The notes under the pieces: model-generated
What the model saw: only the letters and a program-made list of their open reading frames with translations
The model's database searches: none
Told to the model about the DNA's origin: nothing
Origin: Alkalibacterium sp034520745
GTDB lineage: Bacteria > Bacillota > Bacilli > Lactobacillales > Carnobacteriaceae_A
Direction: 5' to 3'
Assembly (NCBI GenBank): GCA_034520745.1
Contig: JAXHNF010000013.1
Span: 1 to 64,000 of the forward strand
Length of the DNA stretch: 64,000 bases
Part shown: positions 8,589 to 17,158 of the stretch, one piece after another
How the letters are laid out: each line of letters opens with the position of its first letter
Position numbering within the stretch: position 1 is the stretch's first letter
Made by a program: the position numbers and the translations under genes

Positions 8589-10067
8589 ATGACAGACAAA
8601 ATTCGCGTACGCTATGCACCGAGCCCAACCGGCCATCTGCATATCGGGAATGCCCGTACAGCGTTATTCAACTACTTATATGCCCGCCATCACGGAGGGG
8701 ATTTCATCATCCGGATCGAAGATACTGATCAGAAAAGACATGTTGAAACGGGTGAAGAAAGTCAGCTGAACAACCTGAAATGGCTGGGGATCGACTGGGA
8801 TGAGAGCGCGGACGTCGGTGGACCTTTTGGACCTTACCGTCAGTCTGAGCGTAAGGATATTTATGATCCACTGATCGATCAGCTGCTCGTCAGCAACCGC
8901 GCCTATAAGTGCTATTGCACCAGTGAAGAACTTGAAGCGGAACGCGAAGCACAGCGTGCACGCGGAGAGATGCCCCACTACAGCGGGAAATGTGCCCACC
9001 TTTCAGCTGCTGAGCAGAAAGAAAAACAGGCAGAAGGTATCACGCCTGTCATACGTTTCCGCATTCCTAAGGGAAGCACGTATACGTTTGACGACATGGT
9101 AAAAGGAGACATCTCCTTTGAGTCCGATTCGATCGGCGGAGACTGGGTCATCCGCAAGCGTGACGGCATGCCGACATATAACTTTGCCGTGGCTGTGGAC
9201 GATCATTACATGAAGATCTCGCATGTCCTTCGAGGAGACGACCATATCGCCAATACACCCAAGCAGATGATGATCTATGACGCCTTCGAATGGAAAGCGC
9301 CGCGCTTTGGGCACATGACACTTATCATCAATGCTGAAACAGGGAAGAAACTGAGCAAGCGCGATGAAACGATCCTGCAGTTCATTGAACAGTACCGTGA
9401 TCTGGGTTATATGCCGGAAGCCCTGTTCAACTTTATCACACTGCTGGGCTGGTCGCCTGTCGGTGAAGATGAACTGTTCAGCAAGAAAGAATTCATCGAT
9501 ATGTTCGATCACAAGCGTTTAGGCACATCGCCGGCCGCTTTCGATCCAAATAAACTCGAATGGATCAGCAACCAGTACATGAAAAATATGGACAGAGATG
9601 AATTGACACTGAAAGCTGTGCCTCATCTCGTTGAAGCCGGCTACGTCGAAGCGAATCCTTCCGAAGAAAAAAGTGAATGGATCAAGAAACTGATCGGTCT
9701 GTATCAGGAACAGATGAGCTATGCCGCACAAATCACGCAGCTTGCCGGTCTGTTCTTTGAAGATACACTTGACTGGTCAGAAGATGCCAAGGACATCCTG
9801 AAAGGCGAAACTGTACCGACTGTTCTGGATGCATTCAAAGAGCAGCTTAAAACGGTCGAACCATTTGAAGCCGATGAAATCAAAAAAGCGATCAAAGCTG
9901 TCCAGAAAGAAACAGGCATCAAAGGCAAGAATCTGTTCATGCCGATCCGCGTGGCCGTTTCAGGTCAGGAACACGGACCGCAGCTGAATGACACGATCGA
10001 ACTGCTGGGAAGAGAAAAAGCGATCGCCAACATCACTAAAGCACAAGACCTGATCAGATCCTTTTAA
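8589..10067 (+). CDS. gltX: Glutamate--tRNA ligase
   Basis: Class I aminoacyl-tRNA synthetase charging tRNA-Glu (and, in Firmicutes without GlnRS, tRNA-Gln). It has the N-terminal YAPSPTGHLHIGNARTALF HIGH region, RIEDTDQKR, the KLSKR signature at about residue 255 and an all-helical anticodon-binding C terminus. It is 492 residues with an intact frame. The ATG at 8589 follows AAAAGGAG. Longer in-frame extensions upstream lack a ribosome site. No T-box is visible upstream. Confidence 0.96.
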   Translation: MTDKIRVRYAPSPTGHLHIGNARTALFNYLYARHHGGDFIIRIEDTDQKRHVETGEESQLNNLKWLGIDWDESADVGGPFGPYRQSERKDIYDPLIDQLLVSNRAYKCYCTSEELEAEREAQRARGEMPHYSGKCAHLSAAEQKEKQAEGITPVIRFRIPKGSTYTFDDMVKGDISFESDSIGGDWVIRKRDGMPTYNFAVAVDDHYMKISHVLRGDDHIANTPKQMMIYDAFEWKAPRFGHMTLIINAETGKKLSKRDETILQFIEQYRDLGYMPEALFNFITLLGWSPVGEDELFSKKEFIDMFDHKRLGTSPAAFDPNKLEWISNQYMKNMDRDELTLKAVPHLVEAGYVEANPSEEKSEWIKKLIGLYQEQMSYAAQITQLAGLFFEDTLDWSEDAKDILKGETVPTVLDAFKEQLKTVEPFEADEIKKAIKAVQKETGIKGKNLFMPIRVAVSGQEHGPQLNDTIELLGREKAIANITKAQDLIRSF

Positions 10068-10094
10068 AGCATAAGCAGTGAAGAAAGGCTATGA

Positions 10095-10143
10095 AGCCAT
10101 GCAACCCGAACTTTCTTTCAACCGGTTGTGTGGCTTTTCTTTT
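10095..10143 (+). terminator. Hairpin terminator between gltX and cysS
   Basis: AGCCATGCAACC (10095-10106) pairs with GGTTGTGTGGCT (10124-10135) using two G-T wobbles, followed by TTTCTTTTT. It lies 28 nt after gltX and about 70 nt before cysS, so it may end gltX transcripts or attenuate readthrough into cysS. Confidence 0.75.
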
Positions 10144-10213
10144 TGACGGCTGTGAGTTCAGAGAACGATTCAGTTTCAACTTCAAATGCAACAGAAGAAG
10201 GGAGTCTCTCAAG

Positions 10214-11638
10214 ATGATACACATTTACAATACACTGACACGCAAAAAAGAAACCTTCATCCCATTAGAAGAAGGCAAAGTGAAAATGTATGTCTGCGGC
10301 CCGACGGTCTACAACTACATCCACATCGGCAATGCGAGAAGCACTGTCGCGCTTTGATACGATCCGTCGCTACTTCACTTACAGAGGTTACGATGTCGCT
10401 TATGTCTCCAACTTTACCGATGTGGATGATAAGATCATCCGTGCGGCCAAGGAGCTGGGGCAGACGGCTCCTGAAGTAGCAGACAGATTTATCGAAGCCT
10501 TCTATGCTGACACGCAGGCGCTTGAGGTCAAAAAAGCGACCCACGCCCCACGCGTGATGGACAACATTCCTGACATCATCACGTTCGTCAAAGTCCTGAT
10601 CGAGAACGGTTATGCGTACGAATCAGCAGGCGACGTTTATTACCGCACAAGACGTTTTGAAAAGTACGGCAACCTGAGCCGGATTTCTCTGGATGACCTT
10701 GAACTCGGTGCTAGCAACCGCCTGGGTGACGATGAGACAGATAAAAAAGAAGACCCGCTGGACTTTGCTTTATGGAAAGCGGCCAAAGAAGGCGAAATCA
10801 GCTGGGAATCCCCCTGGGGCAGCGGCCGGCCGGGCTGGCACATTGAATGTTCGGTCATGGCGACGAAATACCTGGGGGATACGATCGATATCCATGCCGG
10901 CGGGCAGGATCTGGCTTTCCCGCATCACGAGAACGAAATTGCCCAGACGGAAGCAAAAACGCATCAGACTTTTGCCAACTACTGGATGCACAACGGTTTT
11001 GTCACGATGAACGAAGAGAAGATGAGCAAGTCGATCGGCAACGTGGTCCTGGTCAAAGACCTGCGTGAACAGCACGATCCGAGAGCGCTGCGCTTCTTCA
11101 TGGCAACGGCACATTACCGCCGTCCGATCAACTATTCGCTCGACGCGATCGAAGAGGCCAAGACCAATCTGAACCGCATCGAGACGGCTTATTTCAATGC
11201 CTCGCACCGTTTAGAGCAGGCAGAGGATAGTATTAGATGAGGACAAGGCGGATATGGATCAGCTTGAAGAACTGAAGGCCGCGTTCATCTCGCATATGGA
11301 TGACGACTTCCAGGCTCAAAACGGCATCACCATTGTCTATGACCTCGTCCGTTTCATCAACCGCTATCTTGAAAATCCGGATGTATCCAGAGTGGTGATC
11401 GAATTTGCCCTGCAGCTGCTGGAAGAGTTCATGTATGTCTTTGGTATCACATTGGAAGCAACCGAAGAGCTGCTGGATGAGGATATTGAAAAGCTGATCA
11501 AAGAAAGAGAGATCAGCAAGGAAAGAACGCGATTTCCAGCGGGCTGACGAGATCAGAGACCAGTTGAAAGAACAGAATATCCTGCTTGAAGATACGCCGC
11601 AGGGTGTGCGCTGGAAACGGGGAGAAGACCGTGAGTAA
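10214..11638 (+). CDS. cysS: Cysteine--tRNA ligase (three frameshifts)
   Basis: Class I synthetase with the zinc-linked start MYVCGPTVYN and the HIGH variant IHIGNA. It also has HIECSVMATKYLG, the GGQDLAFPHHENEIAQ zinc motif and the KMSKS signature EEKMSKSIGN. The C-terminal helical domain ends with ERDFQRADEIRDQLKE and GVRWKRG. The frame breaks near 10352 (extra base before TTTGATACG), near 11235 and near 11522. Together the pieces give about 470 residues, the usual length. The ATG at 10214 has GGGAG upstream. The stop overlaps mrnC by 8 nt, as in other Bacilli. Confidence 0.93.
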
Positions 11639-12044
11639 ATCAGTGGATCCGAAACTCCTGAACGGTCTGGCCCTGGCTTACATGGGGGACGCCGTCTATG
11701 AACAGGCAGTCAGAGAGCACCTCATCTACTCAGGTAAAACCAAGCCGAACCGGCTGCACGTTTCAGCGACCAGTTACGTTTCGGCAAAAGCTCAGGCGTA
11801 TCTGGTTGAACGAATGACAGAACAGGCATTGCTCACTGAGGAAGAGACAGGCTATTACAAACGCGGCCGGAATGCCAAGAGCTACTCCAAGGCCAAGAAT
11901 GCTGATTCCGGGACATACAGTCAGTCCACGGGGTTTGAAGCACTGATCGGCTTTCTGTATCTGACAGATCAGAGCGAGAGGCTCAGCGAGCTGATAAACT
12001 GGAGCATCACCGAAATCGAAAACAGTCAAGGAAAGGAGCAGTGA
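11631..12044 (+). CDS. mrnC: Mini-ribonuclease III
   Basis: A 137-residue RNase III-like nuclease lacking the double-stranded RNA-binding domain. It matures the ends of 23S rRNA in Bacillus subtilis. Seen are LAYMGDAVYE (catalytic acidic residues) and GFEALIGFLYL, the second catalytic helix. The GTG at 11631, inside the end of cysS, follows GGGGAGAAG. The cysS-mrnC-rlmB order is standard in Bacilli. Confidence 0.93.
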   Translation: MSKSVDPKLLNGLALAYMGDAVYEQAVREHLIYSGKTKPNRLHVSATSYVSAKAQAYLVERMTEQALLTEEETGYYKRGRNAKSYSKAKNADSGTYSQSTGFEALIGFLYLTDQSERLSELINWSITEIENSQGKEQ

Positions 12045-12046
12045 AT

Positions 12047-12853
12047 ATGGCGATAAAAAAAAGAAAAAACAGGAATGAAAAACCTGAGAACGACAAGCAG
12101 GTGGCTTCGTCGATCGCGGAAGACGAGATGGTTTACGGCCGGAATCCGGTACTGGAGACGTTAAGATCCGAACGCGACGTCAACAAACTGTTCGTGCAGG
12201 AAGGTCTGACGGACAACAAGATCAGCAAAGTGGTCAGTGAAGCGAAAAAGCGGAAAGTGCAGCTGTCCTTTGTACCGAAGACCAAGCTGGACAATCTGTC
12301 TGACGGTGGGAACCACCAGGGACTCGTCCTGGCGGCCAGTCCTGTGAACTACGCGACGCTGGATGACTTGTTCGACAAAGCCAAGGAGAAAAAGGAAGAA
12401 CCCTTCTTCATCCTGCTGGACGGCATTGAAGACCCGCACAACCTGGGTTCGATCATACGGACAGCCGATGCCAGCGGTGCGCACGGAGTCATTATTCCCA
12501 AGCGCCGGGCCGTCGGTCTGACCTCTACGGTCGCTAAAGCATCAGCGGGCGCGATCGAACATGTGCTGGTTGCGCGTGTGACGAATATGGCACAGACGAT
12601 CGATGAACTGAAAGACCGCGGAGTATGGATCTTCGGCACCGATATGAAAGGCAAGGACTACCGCTACTGGGACGTCTCGTCACCGGTCGGTCTCGTCATC
12701 GGGAGCGAAGGCAAAGGAATGTCCCGTCTGGTGAAAGAGAAAGTGGATGAAACCTTATTCATTCCGATGGTCGGGGACGTTCAGAGCCTGAATGCGAGTG
12801 TGGCATCGAGTCTGCTCATGTACGAAGTGTTCAGGAAAAGAAACGCACTGTAA
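12047..12853 (+). CDS. rlmB: 23S rRNA 2'-O-ribose methyltransferase, TrmH/SpoU family
   Basis: SPOUT-class methyltransferase of 268 residues. The N-terminal substrate domain (YGRNPVLETL) is followed by the knotted domain with DGIEDPHNLGSIIRTADA, VIGSEGKGMS and NASVASSLLMYE, the three SpoU motifs. The likely target is a G in 23S rRNA, judged by family. The start is the ATG at 12047, 8 nt after AAAGGAG; the GTG at 12041 is too close to the site. A basic, lysine-rich N-terminal tail of about 20 residues precedes the domain. Confidence 0.92.
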   Translation: MAIKKRKNRNEKPENDKQVASSIAEDEMVYGRNPVLETLRSERDVNKLFVQEGLTDNKISKVVSEAKKRKVQLSFVPKTKLDNLSDGGNHQGLVLAASPVNYATLDDLFDKAKEKKEEPFFILLDGIEDPHNLGSIIRTADASGAHGVIIPKRRAVGLTSTVAKASAGAIEHVLVARVTNMAQTIDELKDRGVWIFGTDMKGKDYRYWDVSSPVGLVIGSEGKGMSRLVKEKVDETLFIPMVGDVQSLNASVASSLLMYEVFRKRNAL

Positions 12854-12890
12854 AAAGAGTTCAAATAAATATGAAAGGAGGGGAGTTTAA

Positions 12891-13427
12891 GTGAAGAAAG
12901 AACTGCTGTATGTAGACGGATATAACATGATCGGAGCCTGGCCGGAGCTGGTGAAACTGAAGCGTCAAGACAAGATGGCGGATGCCAGGGACCGGCTGCT
13001 GCATGAACTCAGCAATTACGCCAAGTATGAAGGTCAGGAGATCCGTATCGTATTTGACGCCCAGCTCGTTCCGGGCATTGCCCAGCGCTATGACAAGTTC
13101 GATGTGGCCGTCATTTTTACCAGTGAAGGCGAAACGGCCGACAGCTATATCGAAAAAGCAGTCGGAGAAGAAAACCTGCTGATCACGCATGTCCAGGTCG
13201 CCACATCAGATCTGGCCGAGCAGTGGCTGATTTTTCAAAAAGGCGCCACGCGCAAGTCGGCCAATGAACTGTACAAGGACATCAAGCGGGCCAAAAAGAA
13301 CATCGCTGTGGACAGTACGCTCTACCGCATGCAGAACCGGTCGCGCAACTCCCCTCTGAAAGATGAAGACCGCAAGCGACTCGAAATGCTGTATTATGAT
13401 ATGATAAAAAAACCATGGGATGATTAG
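12891..13427 (+). CDS. yacP: NYN/PIN-like ribonuclease Rae1 (YacP)
   Basis: A 178-residue NYN domain protein starting ELLYVDGYNMIGAW, with IVFDAQLVPG and EGETADSYIE carrying the acidic active-site residues. The B. subtilis homologue (Rae1) is a ribosome-associated endoribonuclease. The GTG at 12891 follows AAAGGAGGGGAG. A strong terminator 10 nt after the stop ends the long cysS transcript and separates it from sigH. Confidence 0.92.
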   Translation: MKKELLYVDGYNMIGAWPELVKLKRQDKMADARDRLLHELSNYAKYEGQEIRIVFDAQLVPGIAQRYDKFDVAVIFTSEGETADSYIEKAVGEENLLITHVQVATSDLAEQWLIFQKGATRKSANELYKDIKRAKKNIAVDSTLYRMQNRSRNSPLKDEDRKRLEMLYYDMIKKPWDD

Positions 13428-13436
13428 TCATCTTTT

Positions 13437-13485
13437 AAAAGCCTGCGTCAAACTGACTTTATAAGTCGGTTTGACGCAGGCTTTT
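13437..13485. terminator. Bidirectional intrinsic terminator after yacP
   Basis: Arms of 23 nt starting AAAAGCCTGCGTCAAACTGA and ending AGGCTTTT are nearly perfectly complementary around a TAT loop. This is one of the strongest terminators in the window. Confidence 0.92.
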
Positions 13486-13527
13486 AACGTATTATGAGAT
13501 TTTACTCACAAAGGTCAAAAAAAATAA

Positions 13528-13573
13528 TGACTTATAGAATTAAAAGCAAGTATAATAAGATGAAACGCTTTCA
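13528..13573 (+). promoter_or_regulatory. sigH promoter with overlapping cre-like site
   Basis: A -10 box TATAAT (13551-13556) lies 17 bp after a weak -35 (TGACTT, 13528-13533). Immediately downstream, across the expected start point, TGAAACGCTTTCA (13561-13573) equals the ideal cre TGAAAGCGCTTTCA minus one G. A cre at +5 to +17 normally blocks transcription, so catabolite repression of sigH is suggested. Confidence 0.5.
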
Positions 13574-13652
13574 ATTGAATAAAATATATACATGCTAGCG
13601 AACATAACTGTACGATTGTTGCTAATCGCAATGATCAGAAGGAGAAGCAAGG

Positions 13653-14279
13653 ATGAAAAAATATCCAGGAAAAGAAGAGCAGAACAAAAAGAAAACGTAT
13701 AAGGATATCAGTGATCCGGTAGTCGATGCGCTGGTCAGTCGAATTCAGGAAGGAGATAAATCCGTTTTTCCTGAACTTTTAGAACGATGTGACTATCTGT
13801 TAAGAAAGTCGATATACCGGAGATTTATTAAAGGATATGAACGCGAGGATCTTTTTCAGGAAGCTTGTATGATTCTCGTTGAATGTATTGTCAAATTTGA
13901 TACGAAAAAAGGAATGAGCTTTAATCAGTATGTCTGCCTGTCTCTGGACAACCACTTCAACAGACTGGTCAGAAAGAGCAATGCGATAAAAAGAAAATCA
14001 TTCAAAGAATCCCTGTCTCTGGAAGGGGTGCTGGAAGAAAAGGGCTATCAGCTGGCAGGACCTGCAAAAGCGATTCAACCGGAAGATAAGCCGATAATGA
14101 AAGAGACGATGGAAGAATACATAGAATATTTGTCTTCTTTCGAAAAAGAGGTCTGTCTTTACTTCTTTTTGGGTTATTCCTACGAGCAAATCGCCCATGA
14201 AATGAAATGCCCCAGACAGAAAGTAATGAGTGCCAAGCACCGGTGTACCTTGAAGTACCGCGAAAATTTCATGCAGTGA
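13653..14279 (+). CDS. sigH: RNA polymerase sigma factor, SigH family
   Basis: A 208-residue sigma-70 family protein. Region 2 contains EREDLFQEACMILVECIVKFD and the -10 recognition segment MSFNQYVCLSLDNHF. Region 4 ends with YEQIAHEMKCPRQKVMSAKHR, a helix-turn-helix. The position between yacP and rpmG-secE-nusG is that of sigH in B. subtilis, where the protein drives sporulation and competence genes. In non-sporulating Lactobacillales homologues control competence. The ATG at 13653 follows AGAAGGAGAAG. Targets here cannot be seen. Confidence 0.9.
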   Translation: MKKYPGKEEQNKKKTYKDISDPVVDALVSRIQEGDKSVFPELLERCDYLLRKSIYRRFIKGYEREDLFQEACMILVECIVKFDTKKGMSFNQYVCLSLDNHFNRLVRKSNAIKRKSFKESLSLEGVLEEKGYQLAGPAKAIQPEDKPIMKETMEEYIEYLSSFEKEVCLYFFLGYSYEQIAHEMKCPRQKVMSAKHRCTLKYRENFMQ

Positions 14280-14678
14280 GTTAACGGACGTTTTACGTAC
14301 TGTATCATATCTTCATCCTTTTAAAAACATCGATTTTCCAAGTTCTTATTAGGTGCTATCTCATGTAGTCGCTACAAAAGCAGTATAGTGACCCGTTTAT
14401 GTCAATTGTTTTTCTGAACTGGCTGCTAAATCTCTATTGGAACCAGTTAAAATATGAGTGACTTTAGAAGTCGTTCCAAAAGGCGTATTGTAACCAGTTA
14501 GTCTATGGCTGCCGAGTGAAGTAGTGCCAAAAAAACTTTTGGTACTACTTCACCGCTCAATTACTGTTGAACGCGTTTCAAAAGGCAGATTGTGACTAGT
14601 TTGGAGGAGCCTGGCTCATGAACAGGTCTCAATGCATACTGAAATCCGATTACTGTTCAAAAATAGAATTAAATTATG
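14280..14678. repeat. Intergenic region with diverged repeats and a hairpin
   Basis: No gene is supported in this 400-bp gap. It holds a 28-bp imperfect direct repeat (14472-14499 and 14574-14602, sharing CAAAAGGC and an ACCAGTT/ACTAGTT end) and a third AACCAGTTAA at 14441-14450. A near-perfect 17-bp inverted repeat at 14516-14553 (GTGAAGTAGTGCCAAAA against TTTTGGTACTACTTCAC) lies between the two direct copies. The layout could be a decayed small mobile element or a regulatory region. Confidence 0.6.
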
Positions 14679-14726
14679 AAAAAGTCCTGAACAGAAATCT
14701 TGAAAGGATTTCTGCTCAGGACTTTT
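14679..14726. terminator. Bidirectional intrinsic terminator
   Basis: AAAAGTCCTGA followed by CAGAAATC pairs with GATTTCTG and TCAGGACTTTT around TTGAAAG, with one A/C mismatch. On the minus strand it lies 15 nt past the stop of the Gx-like gene and is followed by a T-run. Confidence 0.85.
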
Positions 14727-14741
14727 CTGGTGTGATCAATA

Positions 14742-15314
14742 TCAAGTCAAGCCGTTACTCAGCTTTTTTCCTGTTTTTGGTCTTTTTTTTTCATCGTTCT
14801 GCTGTCTGAAGCGCTGAATGGTGGAGACATGCTCCATCAGGAAGTTGGCGGCGATGCCGATCGCAATCCCCGACAGGATGCCCATGAATGACAGGACGGG
14901 CAGATAAAGCAGGACGGTCCAGGTCTGGGCGATCGTACTGGCGACCAGGAGCTGCCCCAGGTTGTGGAGGATCCCTCCGGTCGCACTCACGCCGATGATG
15001 CTGACCCGCTTGCCACCGAAGAACTTGACCGAAAGCATCCCGAAGTAACTGAGCAGTGCGCCCGCTGTACTGTAGAGGAAGGTCGAAAGGGTCCCGCCAA
15101 GCAGCGTCGTCATCAACAGACGCATCCAGACGACTTTGAAACTGTCTTTAAGAGGCAGGGTGTATATGGCGACGATGATTATTAAGTTGGCTATCCCGAG
15201 CTTCGCACCGGGTGCAAAGGCGAACGGGAAAGGGATGCTGCGCTCGATCAGGCCCAGGATGACGGCTTGAGCGGAAAGCAGCGAGATATAGATCATTTTC
15301 TGTGTCCGATTCAT
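14742..15314 (-). CDS. Gx transporter / heptaprenyl diphosphate synthase component I family (EetB-like)
   Basis: A 190-residue integral membrane protein with about five hydrophobic helices. It contains FAFAPGAKLGIANLI and a glycine-rich SATGGILHNLGQLL, typical of the PF07456-type family. Homologues are EetB of the Listeria flavin-based extracellular electron-transfer locus and proteins mis-labelled heptaprenyl diphosphate synthase subunit I. The ATG at 15314 follows AGAAGGA. It is divergent from an FmnB/ApbE-type lipoprotein gene, which strengthens the redox-flavin link. The usual partner EetA (NusG domain II) is not in this window. Confidence 0.8.
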   Translation of the reverse strand: MNRTQKMIYISLLSAQAVILGLIERSIPFPFAFAPGAKLGIANLIIIVAIYTLPLKDSFKVVWMRLLMTTLLGGTLSTFLYSTAGALLSYFGMLSVKFFGGKRVSIIGVSATGGILHNLGQLLVASTIAQTWTVLLYLPVLSFMGILSGIAIGIAANFLMEHVSTIQRFRQQNDEKKRPKTGKKLSNGLT

Positions 15315-15508
15315 ATAAAATCCTTCTCTTTTCTTCTTTTATCTATTCTGAACGTTCACTTGATAGTTACAGTTTGCCACAAACAGCGGCAAGTAGCTAC
15401 GGTCATTAAAAAATTATTATAACAGATATAATCTTGTGAAAACATAGACAGGATAGCACTTTTGTTGTAATATGTACAGAGAAATTGAAACGGAAGGAAA
15501 ATGATGAA

Positions 15509-16567
15509 ATGAAAAAGCGTCACAAAATCGCTTTAGCTCTCGTGGGACTGCCTCTGTTCACGCTGTTTTTAACGGCCTGTGAAGAACAGGACCCAAGAGG
15601 ACTTGCTGAGAGACCCTTGGAACGTACAGAATTTTTACTTGGAACAGTCGCAAATATAAGAGTATATAACGAAGGAAAAGAAGAAGCTTTGGATCTGGCG
15701 TTTGAACGTGTCACTGAACTGGATCAGTGGTTCGCCATGCAGAAAGAGGATTCGGAAATTTCCGAAGTGAACCGTCAGGCCGGTATCGCTCCTGTGGAAG
15801 TCTCCGACGAAGTGTTCCACGTCATGGAACGGGCCCTCTACTATGCTGAAGAATCCGGCGGCGCATTCGATCCGACCATCGGTGCCGTGACCAGCTTATG
15901 GAACATCGGTCAGGAATATGCAGCCGTGCCCGACCAGGATGAACTGGATACCGTCCTGAACGTAGTGGACTATAACCTGGTGGAACTGGATGAAGAGAAT
16001 CAGACCATCTACCTTGAAGAAGAAGGCATGAAAGTGGATCTGGGCGCGATCGCCAAAGGCTACATCACGGATGAAGCGGCCCGTGTACTGACAGAAGAAG
16101 GTGTGGATACAGCCATCATCGATCTGGGCGGTGACCTGGTCGTACTCGGCAACAGCACGAGGGACGAGAATGAACCTTGGCGTGTCGGTGTTCAGGATCC
16201 ATACGGCGAACGCGGGGAGATACTCGGGATGATCGAGCTGTCAGACAGTGCCATCGTAACGTCCGGTATCTATGAACGAAATGTGGAGGAAGACGGAAAA
16301 TCCTATCACCACTTGATGAATCCTGAAACGGGCTTCCCGTTTGAAAACAATATTTCCGGTATCAGTATCATCGCAGACAATGCCATGGATGCCGATGCGA
16401 TCGCCAATATCGCTTTCTCCAAAGGGGTCGAGGACGGACTCGACTATATCAATGCTATTGAGGGTGTGGATGTCATATATGTGACAAAGGACAAAGAAGT
16501 CTACACGTCTGATGCTATCTTTGACCTGGTTGAAGTTACCGGAGATGAGTATGAAAAAGTGGAATAG
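15509..16567 (+). CDS. FAD:protein FMN transferase lipoprotein (ApbE/FmnB-like)
   Basis: An extracytoplasmic flavinyltransferase of 352 residues. A lipoprotein signal peptide (KKRH, hydrophobic stretch, lipobox LTAC with Cys about 24) is followed by the ApbE domain: FDPTIGAVTSLWNIG, GAIAKGYITDEAA, AIIDLGGDLVVLG, HLMNPETGFP, and NAMDADAIANIAFSKG with metal-binding residues. These enzymes attach FMN covalently to Thr or Ser of secreted or membrane redox proteins. The start is the ATG at 15509 with GGAAGG 11 nt upstream; the ATGs at 15501 and 15504 run straight into a stop. It is divergent from the EetB-like gene. Confidence 0.9.
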   Translation: MKKRHKIALALVGLPLFTLFLTACEEQDPRGLAERPLERTEFLLGTVANIRVYNEGKEEALDLAFERVTELDQWFAMQKEDSEISEVNRQAGIAPVEVSDEVFHVMERALYYAEESGGAFDPTIGAVTSLWNIGQEYAAVPDQDELDTVLNVVDYNLVELDEENQTIYLEEEGMKVDLGAIAKGYITDEAARVLTEEGVDTAIIDLGGDLVVLGNSTRDENEPWRVGVQDPYGERGEILGMIELSDSAIVTSGIYERNVEEDGKSYHHLMNPETGFPFENNISGISIIADNAMDADAIANIAFSKGVEDGLDYINAIEGVDVIYVTKDKEVYTSDAIFDLVEVTGDEYEKVE

Positions 16568-16657
16568 ACTGATTTGACAGGCTTTGAGATAGATGGTAAA
16601 GTAAATGAGATAGTGGATAATTATGGATATGCAACGCGAAAAGCGAGGAAAATTATA

Positions 16658-16807
16658 ATGAAGAAAAAACTGGCATTAGCCTGCACGGAATGCGGATCAA
16701 GAAACTACTCCAAAGAAGTAGGTATGAAAGTCCGTACAGAACGTCTGGAAATAAAAAAGTATTGTCGTTATTGTAAAACACACACATTGCACCGTGAAAC
16801 CAAATAA
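16658..16807 (+). CDS. rpmG: 50S ribosomal protein L33
   Basis: A 49-residue zinc-ribbon L33 with CTEC near the N terminus and CRYC near the C terminus, ending HRETK. It lies directly before secE, as in other Bacilli. The ATG at 16658 follows GCGAGG. Longer upstream in-frame sequence is not conserved. The four cysteines mark it as the zinc-dependent (C+) form; a zinc-free paralogue may exist elsewhere. Confidence 0.93.
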   Translation: MKKKLALACTECGSRNYSKEVGMKVRTERLEIKKYCRYCKTHTLHRETK

Positions 16808-16841
16808 ACCCTCTTCATAATGAGAGTGGAAGGAGCTGCCC

Positions 16842-17018
16842 ATGAGTAAAGTCAAAACATTTATAGGCGAAGTCAAGCATGAATTAAAGGAAACGACCTG
16901 GCCGACTAAAGAAATGATGAAAAAAAATACAGCTACGGTCTTTGGCGTCATGGCATTCTTCGGCGTTTTCTTTTATGCCGTCGACTCTGCCATTACCTTT
17001 TTATTGAACTTAGTATGA
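16842..17018 (+). CDS. secE: Preprotein translocase subunit SecE
   Basis: A 58-residue single-spanning SecE: amphipathic start, the conserved VKHELKETTWPTKEM segment at about residues 11-25, then one membrane helix (VFGVMAFFGVFFYAVDSAI). It holds SecY and SecA together in the Sec translocon. The ATG at 16842 follows GGAAGGAG. The stop TGA is at 17016-17018. It lies between rpmG and nusG, the conserved order. Confidence 0.94.
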   Translation: MSKVKTFIGEVKHELKETTWPTKEMMKKNTATVFGVMAFFGVFFYAVDSAITFLLNLV

Positions 17019-17081
17019 CAAAAAGCAAAATCAGTAGAATTTAAGAAATCTTCGTGCTATACTACAGTACGAGAACCGATG

Positions 17082-17120
17082 AAAAACCTTCTCTTTCACG
17101 TCCTGTGAAGAAGGTTTTTT
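17082..17120 (+). terminator. Intrinsic terminator / attenuator between secE and nusG
   Basis: AAAACCTTC pairs with GAAGGTTTT and TTCAC pairs with GTGAA around a short loop, followed by a T-run. A -10-like TATACT (17058-17063) lies just upstream, so nusG may be read from that promoter through the hairpin. It could alternatively end the rpmG-secE transcript. Confidence 0.8.
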
Positions 17121-17158
17121 TAGTATAAAAAAATAAAGATCAGACAAAGGAGTTCGAA

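Noticed and set aside
10144..10213. T-box leader for cysS or gltX
   Set aside because: No AGGGTGG-type antiterminator segment or specifier loop was seen in either upstream region.
10770..11207. Long antisense frames opposite cysS, rpoC and other conserved genes
   Set aside because: They are shadows of biased codon use on the coding strand and have no independent support.
14618..14809. 63-codon plus-strand frame before the Gx-like gene
   Set aside because: It runs through a strong terminator hairpin and ends inside the antisense Gx-like gene; no homology is recognisable.
14280..15484. Insertion sequence or prophage remnant around the sigH-rpmG insertion
   Set aside because: No transposase or integrase fragment and no clear terminal inverted repeats with target duplications were found; only diverged short repeats are present.
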